Of a stretch of DNA of 64,000 bases, positions 38,302 to 46,246 are shown in pieces. Position numbers and translations under genes: made by a program. The stretch's first letter is position 1; each line of letters begins with the position of its first letter. The DNA lies in the NCBI RefSeq assembly GCF_005144585.1, contig NZ_SSMQ01000012.1, positions 124,001 through 188,000 on the forward strand. Direction: 5' to 3'. A model generated the notes under the pieces. That model was not told the DNA's origin, made no database searches, and saw only the letters and a list, made by a program, of their open reading frames with translations. The stretch is from Polyangium fumosum. GTDB lineage: Bacteria > Myxococcota_A > Polyangia > Polyangiales > Polyangiaceae.

Positions 38302-39693
38302 ATGAACGAGAGCCTTCGCTCCCTCTCCGGTGCGCTCGGTTTGCTCCTCTCCGTCGTGGGGTGCAGCCAGGGCTCTTCCTCCGCGCCGGCGCGGACGGCA
38401 GGCCCGCCGCCGGGCACGTGGAGTGGTGTTTCCCAGGCCGCTCCCCAGCAGACCGAGGCCTACCGCCCTGCCGCGCCTCGGTATTTCGGCAGCGCATTCA
38501 TCTACCTCGCCAACAACGTGTCGAGGCAACTCGTCGGCTTTGATGTCGTCGACGGATGGGCCGTCATGGAGGGCGACATGATGCTCGGCCCGGCGACGCT
38601 CGTGCCCTTCCGGTATGGCACGCCACCGCGCACCACCGGGGAAATCAAAGGCGCGATGGGCCTCCAGAACCGCTCCGACCTCTGGCCGCGGGGCGAGATC
38701 CCTTATGTGATCGACGCCTCTGTCCCGCCCGCCACGGTCGAAGGGATTGGCTGGGCCGTCTCCCACGTGAACACCACGCAGCTCCGGCTCCGCCCCCGCG
38801 CGGGCGACGCCGATTACGTGGTCTTTCGCAACAGCGGCGAGGGCAGCGGGTGCAGCTCGTACGTCGGCCGCATCGGAGGCTCCCAGGAGATCCAGGTCGC
38901 CGACTGCGGGCGCGGCAGCATCGTCCACGAAATCCTGCACGCGGCCGGCTTCTTCCACGAGCAATCGCGTAGCGACCGCGACCAGTACGTCACCATCGTG
39001 TGGGACGAGATCCCGTCGCAATATCGGAGCGACTTCGAGCAGCGGGGCGGCGCGGGGCAGGACATCGGGCCCTACGATTACCAGAGCATCATGCATTACG
39101 CGCCGCATGCGTTCAGCCGCTCCGGCAGGCCCACGATCGTCCCGCGGGACCCGAACGCCCGCATCGGCCAGCGCGAGGGCCTCTCCCAGCTCGATCGGTC
39201 CGCGATTCAGGTGCTGTATGGTGCTGGCGGGGCGCCGGAGCTGCCCACGCCGCAGCCGAGCCTGCCTTTCCCCGGCACGACCTTCCCGTTCCCCACGGCG
39301 GGTCTCCCCTTGCCGAGCCTGCCTTTCCCCCTTCCCACGTTCCCCTTCCCCACCACGCAGCCCCCCGCTCCTCCGGCCCCCCCGCCGGTGCCGTCCGCTC
39401 CGGTCTCGTTCACCGGCACCTATTCGAGCACGCGAGGGCCGATGCAATGCTCGGAGAACGCCTCGATGGTGGCTTGTAGTTTCCAGGACGGAGGCGCGCC
39501 GGGCCGCCTCGATTGCGTGAAGGACGCGGGGAGCGTGCAGCTCTCCTGCACCTGGATGACGTTTTTCCCGCGGGCCGGCGCGGGCCGCGCTTCGCTCCGG
39601 CGTAGCTCCACGGCGGACCCGAACTTCGCTGGGACCTGGGGCAACTTGCAGAACGAGACCGACGGCGGTCGGTGGGAGGCTACGCGGCAATGA
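38302..39693 (+). CDS. Astacin-family (M12A) zinc metalloprotease, lipoprotein
   Basis: 463 residues. A lipoprotein signal ends LLLSVVGC (Cys21). The catalytic domain (about 115-315) has the astacin zinc motif HEILHAAGFFHE (H209, E210, H213, H219) and the Met-turn SIMHY. A Pro/Phe-rich linker with repeated LPFP and FPFPT units (about 315-365) leads to a small C-terminal domain with four cysteines (MQCSE, VACSF, LDCVK, LSCTW). The protein is probably tethered outside the cell and cleaves extracellular proteins. There is no clear propeptide cysteine switch. Confidence 0.9.
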   Translation: MNESLRSLSGALGLLLSVVGCSQGSSSAPARTAGPPPGTWSGVSQAAPQQTEAYRPAAPRYFGSAFIYLANNVSRQLVGFDVVDGWAVMEGDMMLGPATLVPFRYGTPPRTTGEIKGAMGLQNRSDLWPRGEIPYVIDASVPPATVEGIGWAVSHVNTTQLRLRPRAGDADYVVFRNSGEGSGCSSYVGRIGGSQEIQVADCGRGSIVHEILHAAGFFHEQSRSDRDQYVTIVWDEIPSQYRSDFEQRGGAGQDIGPYDYQSIMHYAPHAFSRSGRPTIVPRDPNARIGQREGLSQLDRSAIQVLYGAGGAPELPTPQPSLPFPGTTFPFPTAGLPLPSLPFPLPTFPFPTTQPPAPPAPPPVPSAPVSFTGTYSSTRGPMQCSENASMVACSFQDGGAPGRLDCVKDAGSVQLSCTWMTFFPRAGAGRASLRRSSTADPNFAGTWGNLQNETDGGRWEATRQ

Positions 39694-39776
39694 CTCGGGC
39701 GAGGTGACGCGCATCGGAAAGGTGGGGGGATGCGAGCGTGCGACGTCGAGCGGGTGGACGTGGTATAGGTTCGTGC

Positions 39777-40691
39777 ATGGCACCTCCGGCCGATGACGTT
39801 CTGCCCACGTCGCCCGTGGCGCCGGCGGCTGAGGTTTGGCGCGCCATGTCACCCGAGGCTCGCCAGCGGTTCCTCGACCAGGTCATCGTGGCGTTCTCGG
39901 ATCCGCTATGGAACGAGGGAAACGGGCAGGCGCACACCCTCGCCAAGCAGCGAGCGGTCGACCGGCTACGGGGACACTTCAACGCCATCGGCCGCCGCAT
40001 CTTTCTAGCCGAGGGAGAACTCAGCGTTCTTTACCCTGGCGAGCCTGCGTTCTGCCCTGACATCTTTGCCGTCCTCGACGTCCCCCAGCCCGAAGACGAC
40101 GAGCGGATGGCCTGGGTCGTGGCCGACGAGGGGCGCGGGCTCGACCTCGTCATCGAGGTCCTTTATGAGGGCTATCGCAAGAAAGACCTCGTCGACAACG
40201 TGGAGCGATATGCTCGCCTCGGGATCCCCGAGTATTTCGTCTACGATCGCAAGAAGCAGCAGCTTCACGGCTACCGCCTGCCGACCCCCGAGGCGCGCCG
40301 TTATCAGCGCATCGTGCCGCAGGGAGGACGTTACGCCTCCGGCGTGCTGGGGCTCGACCTGGCCATCGAGAACGGCAAGCTCGAGTTCTTCTATGGAATG
40401 GCCGCGCTCTTCGGCACGGACGATCTCATCGGCCGTCTGAAAGGCATGATGCAGAGCCTGGAGGCGAAGGCGGAGCAGGCCGAGGCGCAAGTCGAGCAAG
40501 CTCAGACGCAGGCGGAGCAAGCCCTCACGAGCCTACAGAACAGCTTGCTCGCCATCCTTGCGGCCCGGGGGATCGCGTGCTCGGACGACGACTGCGAGCG
40601 CGTCCGTTCCTGCGCCGATCCCGAGACGCTCCAGCGCTGGCTCGTCCGGGCCGCCACGGTCGGCTCGATGGCCGAGGTGCTTGCCGAGTAG
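39777..40691 (+). CDS. Uma2/DUF820 family PD-(D/E)xK protein with C-terminal coiled coil
   Basis: 304 residues. The central part (about 60-175) follows the Uma2 pattern: FCPDIFAVLDV, DLVIEVLYEGYRKKDL and KVERYARLGIPEYFVYD-like VERYARLGIPEYFVYDRKK, with Asp, Glu and Lys in nuclease-fold positions. A heptad-like helix rich in Glu/Gln/Ala (EAKAEQAEAQVEQAQTQAEQ) follows and then a short helical end. Uma2 proteins are numerous in cyanobacteria and myxobacteria and their role is unsettled. The 43-bp repeat array begins just after the stop codon. Confidence 0.85.
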   Translation: MAPPADDVLPTSPVAPAAEVWRAMSPEARQRFLDQVIVAFSDPLWNEGNGQAHTLAKQRAVDRLRGHFNAIGRRIFLAEGELSVLYPGEPAFCPDIFAVLDVPQPEDDERMAWVVADEGRGLDLVIEVLYEGYRKKDLVDNVERYARLGIPEYFVYDRKKQQLHGYRLPTPEARRYQRIVPQGGRYASGVLGLDLAIENGKLEFFYGMAALFGTDDLIGRLKGMMQSLEAKAEQAEAQVEQAQTQAEQALTSLQNSLLAILAARGIACSDDDCERVRSCADPETLQRWLVRAATVGSMAEVLAE

Positions 40692-41091
40692 GGTTTCCCG
40701 CGCCGATCGCCGCGTGCAACGCGTGCAAACGCCCTCGGTGACACACCCGAGGCCACGTGCATCCGTGGCAAGCGGCCCTTGTGCCGAGCAGGGATCCGCC
40801 TGCACGCGTTGCAAGCGCCTCTCTGCGCGTACCGAACGCCGTTTGCAACCGTTGCAAACGCCTCACTGTGCGTACGAAATGCCCCTTGCAACACGTGCAA
40901 GCGCCTCTCTGCACGCGCACATCGCGCCTTGCAACCGCTGCACGCGGGTCCCGTGACGCTCCCCGGGGACTTTTCGTCAATCGTGTGCTCCCGTTGCATC
41001 GTCGCGCAGACCGGCTCGTCTGTCCCCGCCTCATCCTTGCTGCGAGTCGTCCTCCCGACGACGCGCACATACCCCTTTCCAGGAGGTTCTC
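40692..41091. other. 400-bp non-coding region holding the 43-bp repeat array
   Basis: No gene is supported here. The repeat unit is 43 bases, not a multiple of three, so apparent reading frames are repeats read in shifting frames. Besides the array there is a small inverted repeat, GTCGTC-CTCCC-GACGAC (41046-41062), and a near-perfect ribosome site AGGAGG (41081-41086) for the next gene. Confidence 0.75.
40715..40972. repeat. Six 43-bp tandem repeats with TTGCAA palindromes
   Basis: Units begin at 40715, 40758, 40801, 40844, 40887 and 40930, exactly 43 bases apart. Each starts with a TGCAACCGTTGCAA-like core; unit 4 is a perfect 7-base palindrome with one central base (TTGCAAC-C-GTTGCAA). 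The rest of each unit is degenerate, with a shared AAGCGCCTCTCTGC-type segment in units 3-5. A further degenerate TGC(N)GTTGCA core occurs out of register near 40986. Spacing is close to four helical turns, placing all cores on one DNA face. Confidence 0.9.
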
Positions 41092-41760
41092 ATGTCCCAT
41101 CCCCGTAAAATCGTGCCCACCCAACCGCTCGACGACACCGAGGCCGAGGTCTTTTTCACGCGCTCCGGGCTGAAAGCCGACCCCGATGCGCAGGATCTCC
41201 TTCCCCTCACGGATAGCTGGCTCGCCAGGGTCGACATGGTGCGGGCGAAGGAGCGCTCGACCCGCGAGGCGCAGGCGGACGCGGACGCCGCGCGTATCAT
41301 CGCCAATACACGGCTCGATCGTGCTTGCCAGCGGTTCGGGGACGAGCTCGTCCTCGCCGTGAACAAGGATCGCACGGCGGCGCGGTGGACGCAGTTTTTC
41401 CCGGTCGCTGTCAGCAAGTTCATCCGGCAAGCGTTGCCGCGGCAGGTCGCGCGGGTGCTCGGGTGGTTCGAATCAAGCGACCCCGTGCTCGATAAGCACC
41501 GCGGCGACCTCGAACCCTGGGCGCTGGCCGCGGAGGCCTCGCTCAAGCGAACGACGGCGGTGGTCACGGTGCGCGGCGAAGCGCGTATCAGCCGGGAGAA
41601 GCTCGCCGAGGATCTCACGCGCGAGCGGGACGGGCTGCACGATGCATTGACGGCCCGCGCGCGCGAGCGAGGGCTCTCGCGGGATTGGGCGGATCAGTTC
41701 TTCCGGAAGGTGCGCCGGGCGAAGGGCGCGGAGGAGGCGGCCGAGGGGGCGGGGGCGTAG
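41092..41760 (+). CDS. Unknown 222-residue protein next to the repeat array
   Basis: Cytoplasmic, soluble, mostly helical; no signal or membrane segment. The N-terminal FFTRSGLKADPDAQDLLPL looks like a short capping motif; the middle contains RLDRACQRFGDELVLAVNKDR and a FFPVAVSKFIRQALPRQV segment; the C-terminus is a charged Arg/Glu-rich helix ending in Ala/Gly/Glu. I do not recognise the family. The AGGAGG ribosome site five bases before the ATG is strong. Its position directly after the 43-bp array makes it a likely target if the array is regulatory. Confidence 0.75.
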   Translation: MSHPRKIVPTQPLDDTEAEVFFTRSGLKADPDAQDLLPLTDSWLARVDMVRAKERSTREAQADADAARIIANTRLDRACQRFGDELVLAVNKDRTAARWTQFFPVAVSKFIRQALPRQVARVLGWFESSDPVLDKHRGDLEPWALAAEASLKRTTAVVTVRGEARISREKLAEDLTRERDGLHDALTARARERGLSRDWADQFFRKVRRAKGAEEAAEGAGA

Positions 41761-41807
41761 GCTCCACGGGGCTGCCCTCGCCAGACCGAGCGTGCTAGGT
41801 TGAGGGC

Positions 41808-42038
41808 GTGGGCAGCCTGTCCCAAGAACAACCGACGAGCGTGCCTGCAGCGCCGCCGCAGGCACGCTCGGTCATCGTCAAGCTCGATCCCGACATCCTC
41901 GCCGCGGTCCTCGACGTGGACCGCACGCTGATCCAGCTCTCGCTCCAGCAGTCGCCCTGGGACCGGTTGCGCTCCGCATCCCGGATGATGCAGACCCTCG
42001 CCAGGATTCGCGATGCAGCGGCATCCCAGCGCGGCTGA
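41808..42038 (+). CDS. Small antitoxin-like protein, first gene of the nuclease operon
   Basis: 76 residues from a GTG start. The C-terminal 50 residues (VKLDPDILAAVLDVDRTLIQ, then SPWDRLRSASRMMQTLARIR) follow the pattern of short helical proteins that in other bacteria sit upstream of nucleotidyltransferase or nuclease toxins. It precedes the Mrr-like nuclease gene by 27 bases with a clear AAGGAG ribosome site in between. GTG at 41841 is an alternative start and would remove the segment coded by the hairpin at 41836-41870. Codon use is native high-GC, unlike the two genes after it. Confidence 0.6.
   Translation: MGSLSQEQPTSVPAAPPQARSVIVKLDPDILAAVLDVDRTLIQLSLQQSPWDRLRSASRMMQTLARIRDAAASQRG
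41836..41870 (+). promoter_or_regulatory. Perfect 13-bp inverted repeat near the 5' end of the small gene
   Basis: CGAGCGTGCCTGC and GCAGGCACGCTCG are exact complements with a nine-base loop. A third copy of the CGAGCGTGC half lies about 50 bases upstream, before the GTG start. The arrangement could be an operator bound by the antitoxin-like protein, or an RNA hairpin controlling translation. Confidence 0.5.
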
Positions 42039-42065
42039 CGCGTACATACATTAAGGAGCACGCTG

Positions 42066-42665
42066 GTGAAGGACAGCAGGGACGAGCAGACCAGGTCTGA
42101 GGAGTACGTCGCGAAAGCGAAGGCGCTCGACCGCGATGGGCTCAAGGAGTTATGGGCAGCCATCAAGGCCGAGACCACGCCCGGTTGGCCGGACGGCAAA
42201 GCGCTGGAATACATGGTGCTTCGCGCCTTCGAGGAGGAAGGAGCGCTCATCGAATGGCCATACGATGTACGATGGCCCTACCGTCAGAACGAGAACAGCA
42301 AAGGCACTGTCAAGGTCGAGCAGATTGATGGTGCTGTTTACGTCGAACACATCGCCTGTATCATCGAGTGCAAGGATTCTGGCGAGGTGGACCATGAACC
42401 CATCTACAAGCTACGAAGCCAGCTGATCCGGCGTCCTGCTTCGACGATTGGGGCGATATTTACGAGCGGCGAATACAGGGAAGTCGCCCGGCTCCTGTCG
42501 ACATTCATGTTTCCACAAACGGTCCTGCTGTGGACGGCAGAGGAGATCGAGGCTTGCTTGGAGCGACGCAATTTCTGCAAAGCCCTGAAGTTGAAGTACC
42601 GCAAGGCTCTGTCACACGGGGCCACCGACCATAACGTGAGCAAGCTCGATGCCCCCAAGGAGTAA
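42066..42665 (+). CDS. Mrr-like PD-(D/E)xK restriction endonuclease
   Basis: 199 residues from a GTG start seven bases after an AAGGAG site. The nuclease core is readable: helix ALEYMVLRAFEEEG (E48), then EQIDGAVY with D88, and IIECKD with E101 and K103, the PD-(D/E)xK triad. The strand and helix order afterwards (STIGAIFTSGEYREVARLL, then PQTVLLWTAEEIEACL) matches the Mrr catalytic domain of type IV restriction enzymes. No DNA-recognition domain is attached. GC is about 55% on a counted line, well below the neighbours. The next gene starts six bases after its stop. Confidence 0.78.
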   Translation: MKDSRDEQTRSEEYVAKAKALDRDGLKELWAAIKAETTPGWPDGKALEYMVLRAFEEEGALIEWPYDVRWPYRQNENSKGTVKVEQIDGAVYVEHIACIIECKDSGEVDHEPIYKLRSQLIRRPASTIGAIFTSGEYREVARLLSTFMFPQTVLLWTAEEIEACLERRNFCKALKLKYRKALSHGATDHNVSKLDAPKE

Positions 42666-42671
42666 AAGTCG

Positions 42672-43211
42672 ATGAAGAGCCATGTTGTCATCGAAGGTGG
42701 TCGGTTCGATCGAGACCTGGTTAAATTGTTTGTTGATGAAATGTTGCCGGGGCTCGACATTCAAGTCGACGATGCGGGGGGAAAGTCAAACACAATTTCT
42801 CTCGCGCGAACGATGTTACGCGAGAGTCCAGAGCCCCTGGCGCTCGTCATCGATGCCGATACCGTCAAACCCGACCTCATACGCCAACAAAGGCAGGAGC
42901 TGGAAACCGCGCTTGGTCTCGTCGCCGATCCGAGCCTGTGGACGGTGGCTCTGTTCGAACCGGAGATTGAGCGCTGCTTCTTTCGAAACATCCCTTTCCT
43001 CGAAGACATCCTCGGCAAGAAGCTGACAGATGTTCAGAGGGCGCTATCGGAGTACGATCCGCCCCGCGTCCTCAGGGAATTGGAGCCGGGCTACAAGAAG
43101 GTTCTGCTTGGGAAATTGGCGGGCAAGAGTCTGGCACCGCTCAAGGACGATCCTGCCTTGCGGCAAGTCTGCGACTTTCTCGAAAATGCCCATCGCCGAG
43201 CCGCCGCGTAG
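42672..43211 (+). CDS. Stand-alone TOPRIM-like protein (OLD-nuclease-type fold)
   Basis: 179 residues. The TOPRIM pattern is visible: VVIEGGRFDRDLVKLF with E8, and LALVIDADT with D61 and D63, the acidic triad that binds Mg2+ in OLD nucleases, topoisomerases and retron or Septu-type effectors. The C-terminal half is helical with a charged end. No ATPase domain is attached, unlike full OLD proteins. GC is about 48% on a counted line, the lowest in the window, with A/T-rich codons (TTAAATTGTTTGTTGATGAA). Co-directional and nearly contiguous with the nuclease gene, so the two should be co-expressed. Confidence 0.7.
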   Translation: MKSHVVIEGGRFDRDLVKLFVDEMLPGLDIQVDDAGGKSNTISLARTMLRESPEPLALVIDADTVKPDLIRQQRQELETALGLVADPSLWTVALFEPEIERCFFRNIPFLEDILGKKLTDVQRALSEYDPPRVLRELEPGYKKVLLGKLAGKSLAPLKDDPALRQVCDFLENAHRRAAA

Positions 43212-43427
43212 CCTCCCCGCGTTGACAATTCCTCGTTCTGCCGTCGCGCTCGCCTGAGCCGCCGTAGCCGCGCCCCCGTTTGCCCTGCTCCTCCGCCCGC
43301 CCCCACGCTTGCTCCCACCCCTCCGTCCGCGTCGCTCCCTCGTCCGCCCGCGCGCCCTTTTTTCTCCCGCGGCAGCCCTCTTCCCGGGTAGACTCCCCGC
43401 CTTCCGAGGGGAGGAGAGGGCCGCGCA

Positions 43428-44894
43428 ATGAAACGCTATCAGATGCTCATCGGTGGGAATTGGGTGGACAGCGTCTCCGGTCAGACGCGTGAGCTTCACG
43501 ACCCGGCCAATGGCGAGATCGTCGCCACGGTCCCCGAGGCCTCCCGGGAGGACGCGCGGGCGGCCATCGAGGCCGCGCGCGTGGCCTTCGATCGTGGCCC
43601 CTGGCGCAAGACCACCGCGCTCGATCGCGCAAAACTCCTCTTCAAGCTCGCCGAGGCCCTCACCAAGGAGGCCGACGCCCTCGCGCGCCTCGAAGTCCAG
43701 AGCTGCGGCAAGCCCCTCGCCGAGGCCCAGTTCGACGTCGCCGACGCCGCCAACTGCTTCGAGTTCTACGGCGGCCTCGCCACCAAGATCGCCGGCGAGA
43801 CCATGAACGTCCCGGCGAACAGCGTCAGCTTCGTCGTCCGGGAGCCCCTCGGCGTCTGCGGCCAGATCATCCCCTGGAACTACCCGCTCCTCATGGCCGC
43901 GTGGAAGCTCGCCCCCGCCCTCGCGGCCGGCAACACGTGTGTGCTCAAACCGTCGGAGCTGACGCCCCTCACGGCCTTGGAGCTCGGCCGCATCCTCACC
44001 GAGGTCGGGTTTCCGCCCGGCGTCGTCAACATCATCACGGGCCCGGGCGCCGGCGCGGGCGAGGAGCTCGCCGAGAGCCCGCGCGTCGACAAGGTCGCTT
44101 TCACCGGCGGCACCGTTACCGGCCGCAAGATCCTCCTCGCGTCCTCGGGCAACTTGAAGAAGGTCACGCTCGAGCTCGGCGGCAAGAACCCGAACATCGT
44201 CTTCGCCGACGCCGATTTCGAGTCCGCCGTCGACGGCGCGCTCTTCGGCGCCTTCGCGAACCAGGGCGAGGTCTGCTCCGCGGGATCTCGCCTCCTCGTC
44301 GAGCGATCGATCCACGATCGCCTCGTCGCTGCGATGGTCGAGAAGATCCCGCGCGTGAAGGTCGGCCATGGCCTCGATGCCGCGACGAAGATGGGCCCGC
44401 TCGTCTCGGCGGCGCACCGGGACAAGGTCGAGTCGTACATCCGCATCGGCGTCGACGAGGGCGCGCGGCTCGTCTGCGGCGGCAAACGACCCGCGGATCC
44501 GGCGCTCGCGAAGGGGCACTTCCTCGAGCCCACGATCTTCGTCGACGTCAAGCCCTCGATGCGCATCGCGCGCGAGGAGATCTTCGGGCCGGTCCTCAGC
44601 GTCCTGCCTTTCGACACCGAGGAGGAGGCCATCGCGCTCGCGAACGACAGCGAGTACGGCCTCGCGGCGGCGGTCTGGACGAAGAACCTCACGCGCGCGC
44701 ATCGCGTCATCCGTGAGCTTCGCGCCGGCATCACCTGGGTGAACACGTATCATCCGACGTTCAACGAGATGCCTTGGGGCGGCTACAAGCAGAGCGGCAC
44801 CGGCCGCGAGCTCGGGCTCTACGGCATCGAGGCGTATCTCGAGACCAAGCAGGTCAACATCAATCTGGACGAGGCCCCGCTCGGCTGGTACTAG
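43428..44894 (+). CDS. Aldehyde dehydrogenase (betaine/4-aminobutyraldehyde-type)
   Basis: 488 residues. NAD-dependent aldehyde dehydrogenase with the Rossmann segment IIPWNYPLLMAAWKLAPALA, catalytic Glu in TLELGGKNPN and nucleophilic Cys in NQGEVCSAGSR. Closest in style to betaine-aldehyde and 4-(gamma-glutamyl)aminobutyraldehyde dehydrogenases (BetB/PuuC). With the aminotransferase and polyamine importer downstream, oxidation of 4-aminobutyraldehyde to GABA is the likely role; this is inferred from context. A short hairpin (CTCCCC/GGGGAG) sits just before its ribosome site. Confidence 0.93.
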   Translation: MKRYQMLIGGNWVDSVSGQTRELHDPANGEIVATVPEASREDARAAIEAARVAFDRGPWRKTTALDRAKLLFKLAEALTKEADALARLEVQSCGKPLAEAQFDVADAANCFEFYGGLATKIAGETMNVPANSVSFVVREPLGVCGQIIPWNYPLLMAAWKLAPALAAGNTCVLKPSELTPLTALELGRILTEVGFPPGVVNIITGPGAGAGEELAESPRVDKVAFTGGTVTGRKILLASSGNLKKVTLELGGKNPNIVFADADFESAVDGALFGAFANQGEVCSAGSRLLVERSIHDRLVAAMVEKIPRVKVGHGLDAATKMGPLVSAAHRDKVESYIRIGVDEGARLVCGGKRPADPALAKGHFLEPTIFVDVKPSMRIAREEIFGPVLSVLPFDTEEEAIALANDSEYGLAAAVWTKNLTRAHRVIRELRAGITWVNTYHPTFNEMPWGGYKQSGTGRELGLYGIEAYLETKQVNINLDEAPLGWY

Positions 44895-44917
44895 CCGAAG
44901 ATTTTGGGAGAGACCGC

Positions 44918-46246
44918 ATGCGGATCGAATTGAAGACCGAGATCCCGGGGCCTCGGAGCCGGGCACTCATGGACCAGCGGCGCGCGGCGGTCGCTCGGGG
45001 GCCGTTCCACGGCACGCCCATCTTCGTCGCGAAGGCGCACGGCGCGGTGATCGAGGACGTCGACGGCAATCGACTCCTCGATTTCGCGTCGGGTATCGCC
45101 GTGACGAACCTCGGCCACACGCCGGAGGACGTCGTGCAGGCCGTGCAGGCGCAGGCCGAGCGCTTCTTGCACACGAGCTTCAACGTCGTCCCGTACGAGG
45201 GCTACGTCACGCTCTGCGAGCGCCTGAACCGCATCACGCCCGGCAGCTTCGCGAAGAAGGCCTTCCTCGCGAACAGCGGCGCCGAGGCCGTCGAGAACGC
45301 CGTCAAGATCGCCCGCGCCCACACGAAACGCCAGGGCGTCGTCGTCTTCGACCACGCCTTCCACGGCCGCACCTACCTCGCGATGAGCATGACCAGCAAG
45401 GTCGGCTATCGGCAGGGCTTCGCGCCCTTCGTCCCCGAGGTTTACCGCACGCCGTTCCCCTACGCCTACCGCTCGCCCGAGCCGGATGCCTCCGCGTGGG
45501 CCCTGCGTGCGTTCCGTGAACTCGTCCTGCACCACGTCGGCGCGAACAACGTCGCCGCCGTCGTCCTCGAGCTCATCCTCGGCGAGGGCGGCTTCGTCGA
45601 CGCGCCCGTGCCTTTTGTCCAAGAGCTCGCGAGCTTCTGCAAGGAGCACGGCATCGTCCTCATCGTCGACGAGATCCAGACCGGCTTCGGCCGCACCGGC
45701 AAGCTCTTCGCGTGCGAGCACTACGGCGTCGAGCCCGACCTCGTCACGCTCGCGAAGGGCCTCGGATCGGGCCTTCCGATCTCCGCGGTCGTCGGCCGCG
45801 CCGAGATCATGGATGCGCCCGTCGAGGGCGCGATCGGCGGCACGTTCGGCGGAAACCCCGTCGCCATCGCGGCCGCGCTCGCCGTGCTCGATCGCTTCGA
45901 GGCCGACGGCGGCGCGCTTTTGAAGCGCATCCAGGCCGTCGGCGAGCAGATCGGCGCGCGCCTCCTCGCGTGGAAAGAGCGTTTTCCGATCATCGGCGAC
46001 GTGCGCGGCATCGGCCCCATGCGGGCCATCGAGCTCGTGCGGGATCCTCGCACGCGCGAGCCCGACAAGGCCGCGGCGCAGGCGCTCGCGAAATACTGTT
46101 ACCAGCACGGCGTCGTCGTCCTCGGCGCTGGCACCTACGGCAACGTCATTCGACTGGCCCCGCCGCTTACCCTCGAAGATGCCGAGCTCGACGAAGGGCT
46201 CGTGATTCTCGAAGCGGGGCTTTCGGAGCTCGGGAGGAGCGCATGA
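44918..46246 (+). CDS. Class III aminotransferase (GABA/putrescine type)
   Basis: 442 residues from ATG at 44918, 23 bases after the upstream stop. PLP enzyme with FANSGAEAVENAVK-like FLANSGAEAVENAVKIAR (cofactor phosphate), FHGRTYLAM, VDEIQTGFGRTGK (Asp to pyridine N) and TLAKGLGSG (Schiff-base Lys). Motifs fit 4-aminobutyrate aminotransferase; putrescine aminotransferase is an alternative. It should remove the amino group in the polyamine-to-succinate route. The stop overlaps the next ATG by four bases. Confidence 0.93.
   Translation: MRIELKTEIPGPRSRALMDQRRAAVARGPFHGTPIFVAKAHGAVIEDVDGNRLLDFASGIAVTNLGHTPEDVVQAVQAQAERFLHTSFNVVPYEGYVTLCERLNRITPGSFAKKAFLANSGAEAVENAVKIARAHTKRQGVVVFDHAFHGRTYLAMSMTSKVGYRQGFAPFVPEVYRTPFPYAYRSPEPDASAWALRAFRELVLHHVGANNVAAVVLELILGEGGFVDAPVPFVQELASFCKEHGIVLIVDEIQTGFGRTGKLFACEHYGVEPDLVTLAKGLGSGLPISAVVGRAEIMDAPVEGAIGGTFGGNPVAIAAALAVLDRFEADGGALLKRIQAVGEQIGARLLAWKERFPIIGDVRGIGPMRAIELVRDPRTREPDKAAAQALAKYCYQHGVVVLGAGTYGNVIRLAPPLTLEDAELDEGLVILEAGLSELGRSA

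Noticed and set aside
40502-41430. Long minus-strand and plus-strand reading frames across the repeat array, some with CxxC-like motifs
   Set aside because: They arise from 43-base repeats read in three successive frames, lack ribosome sites and family similarity, and run antisense to the better-supported 41092 gene.
43391-43413. CTCCCC/GGGGAG hairpin before the first aldehyde dehydrogenase gene as a riboswitch
   Set aside because: Only six-base arms and no conserved aptamer-like structure; too weak to call.
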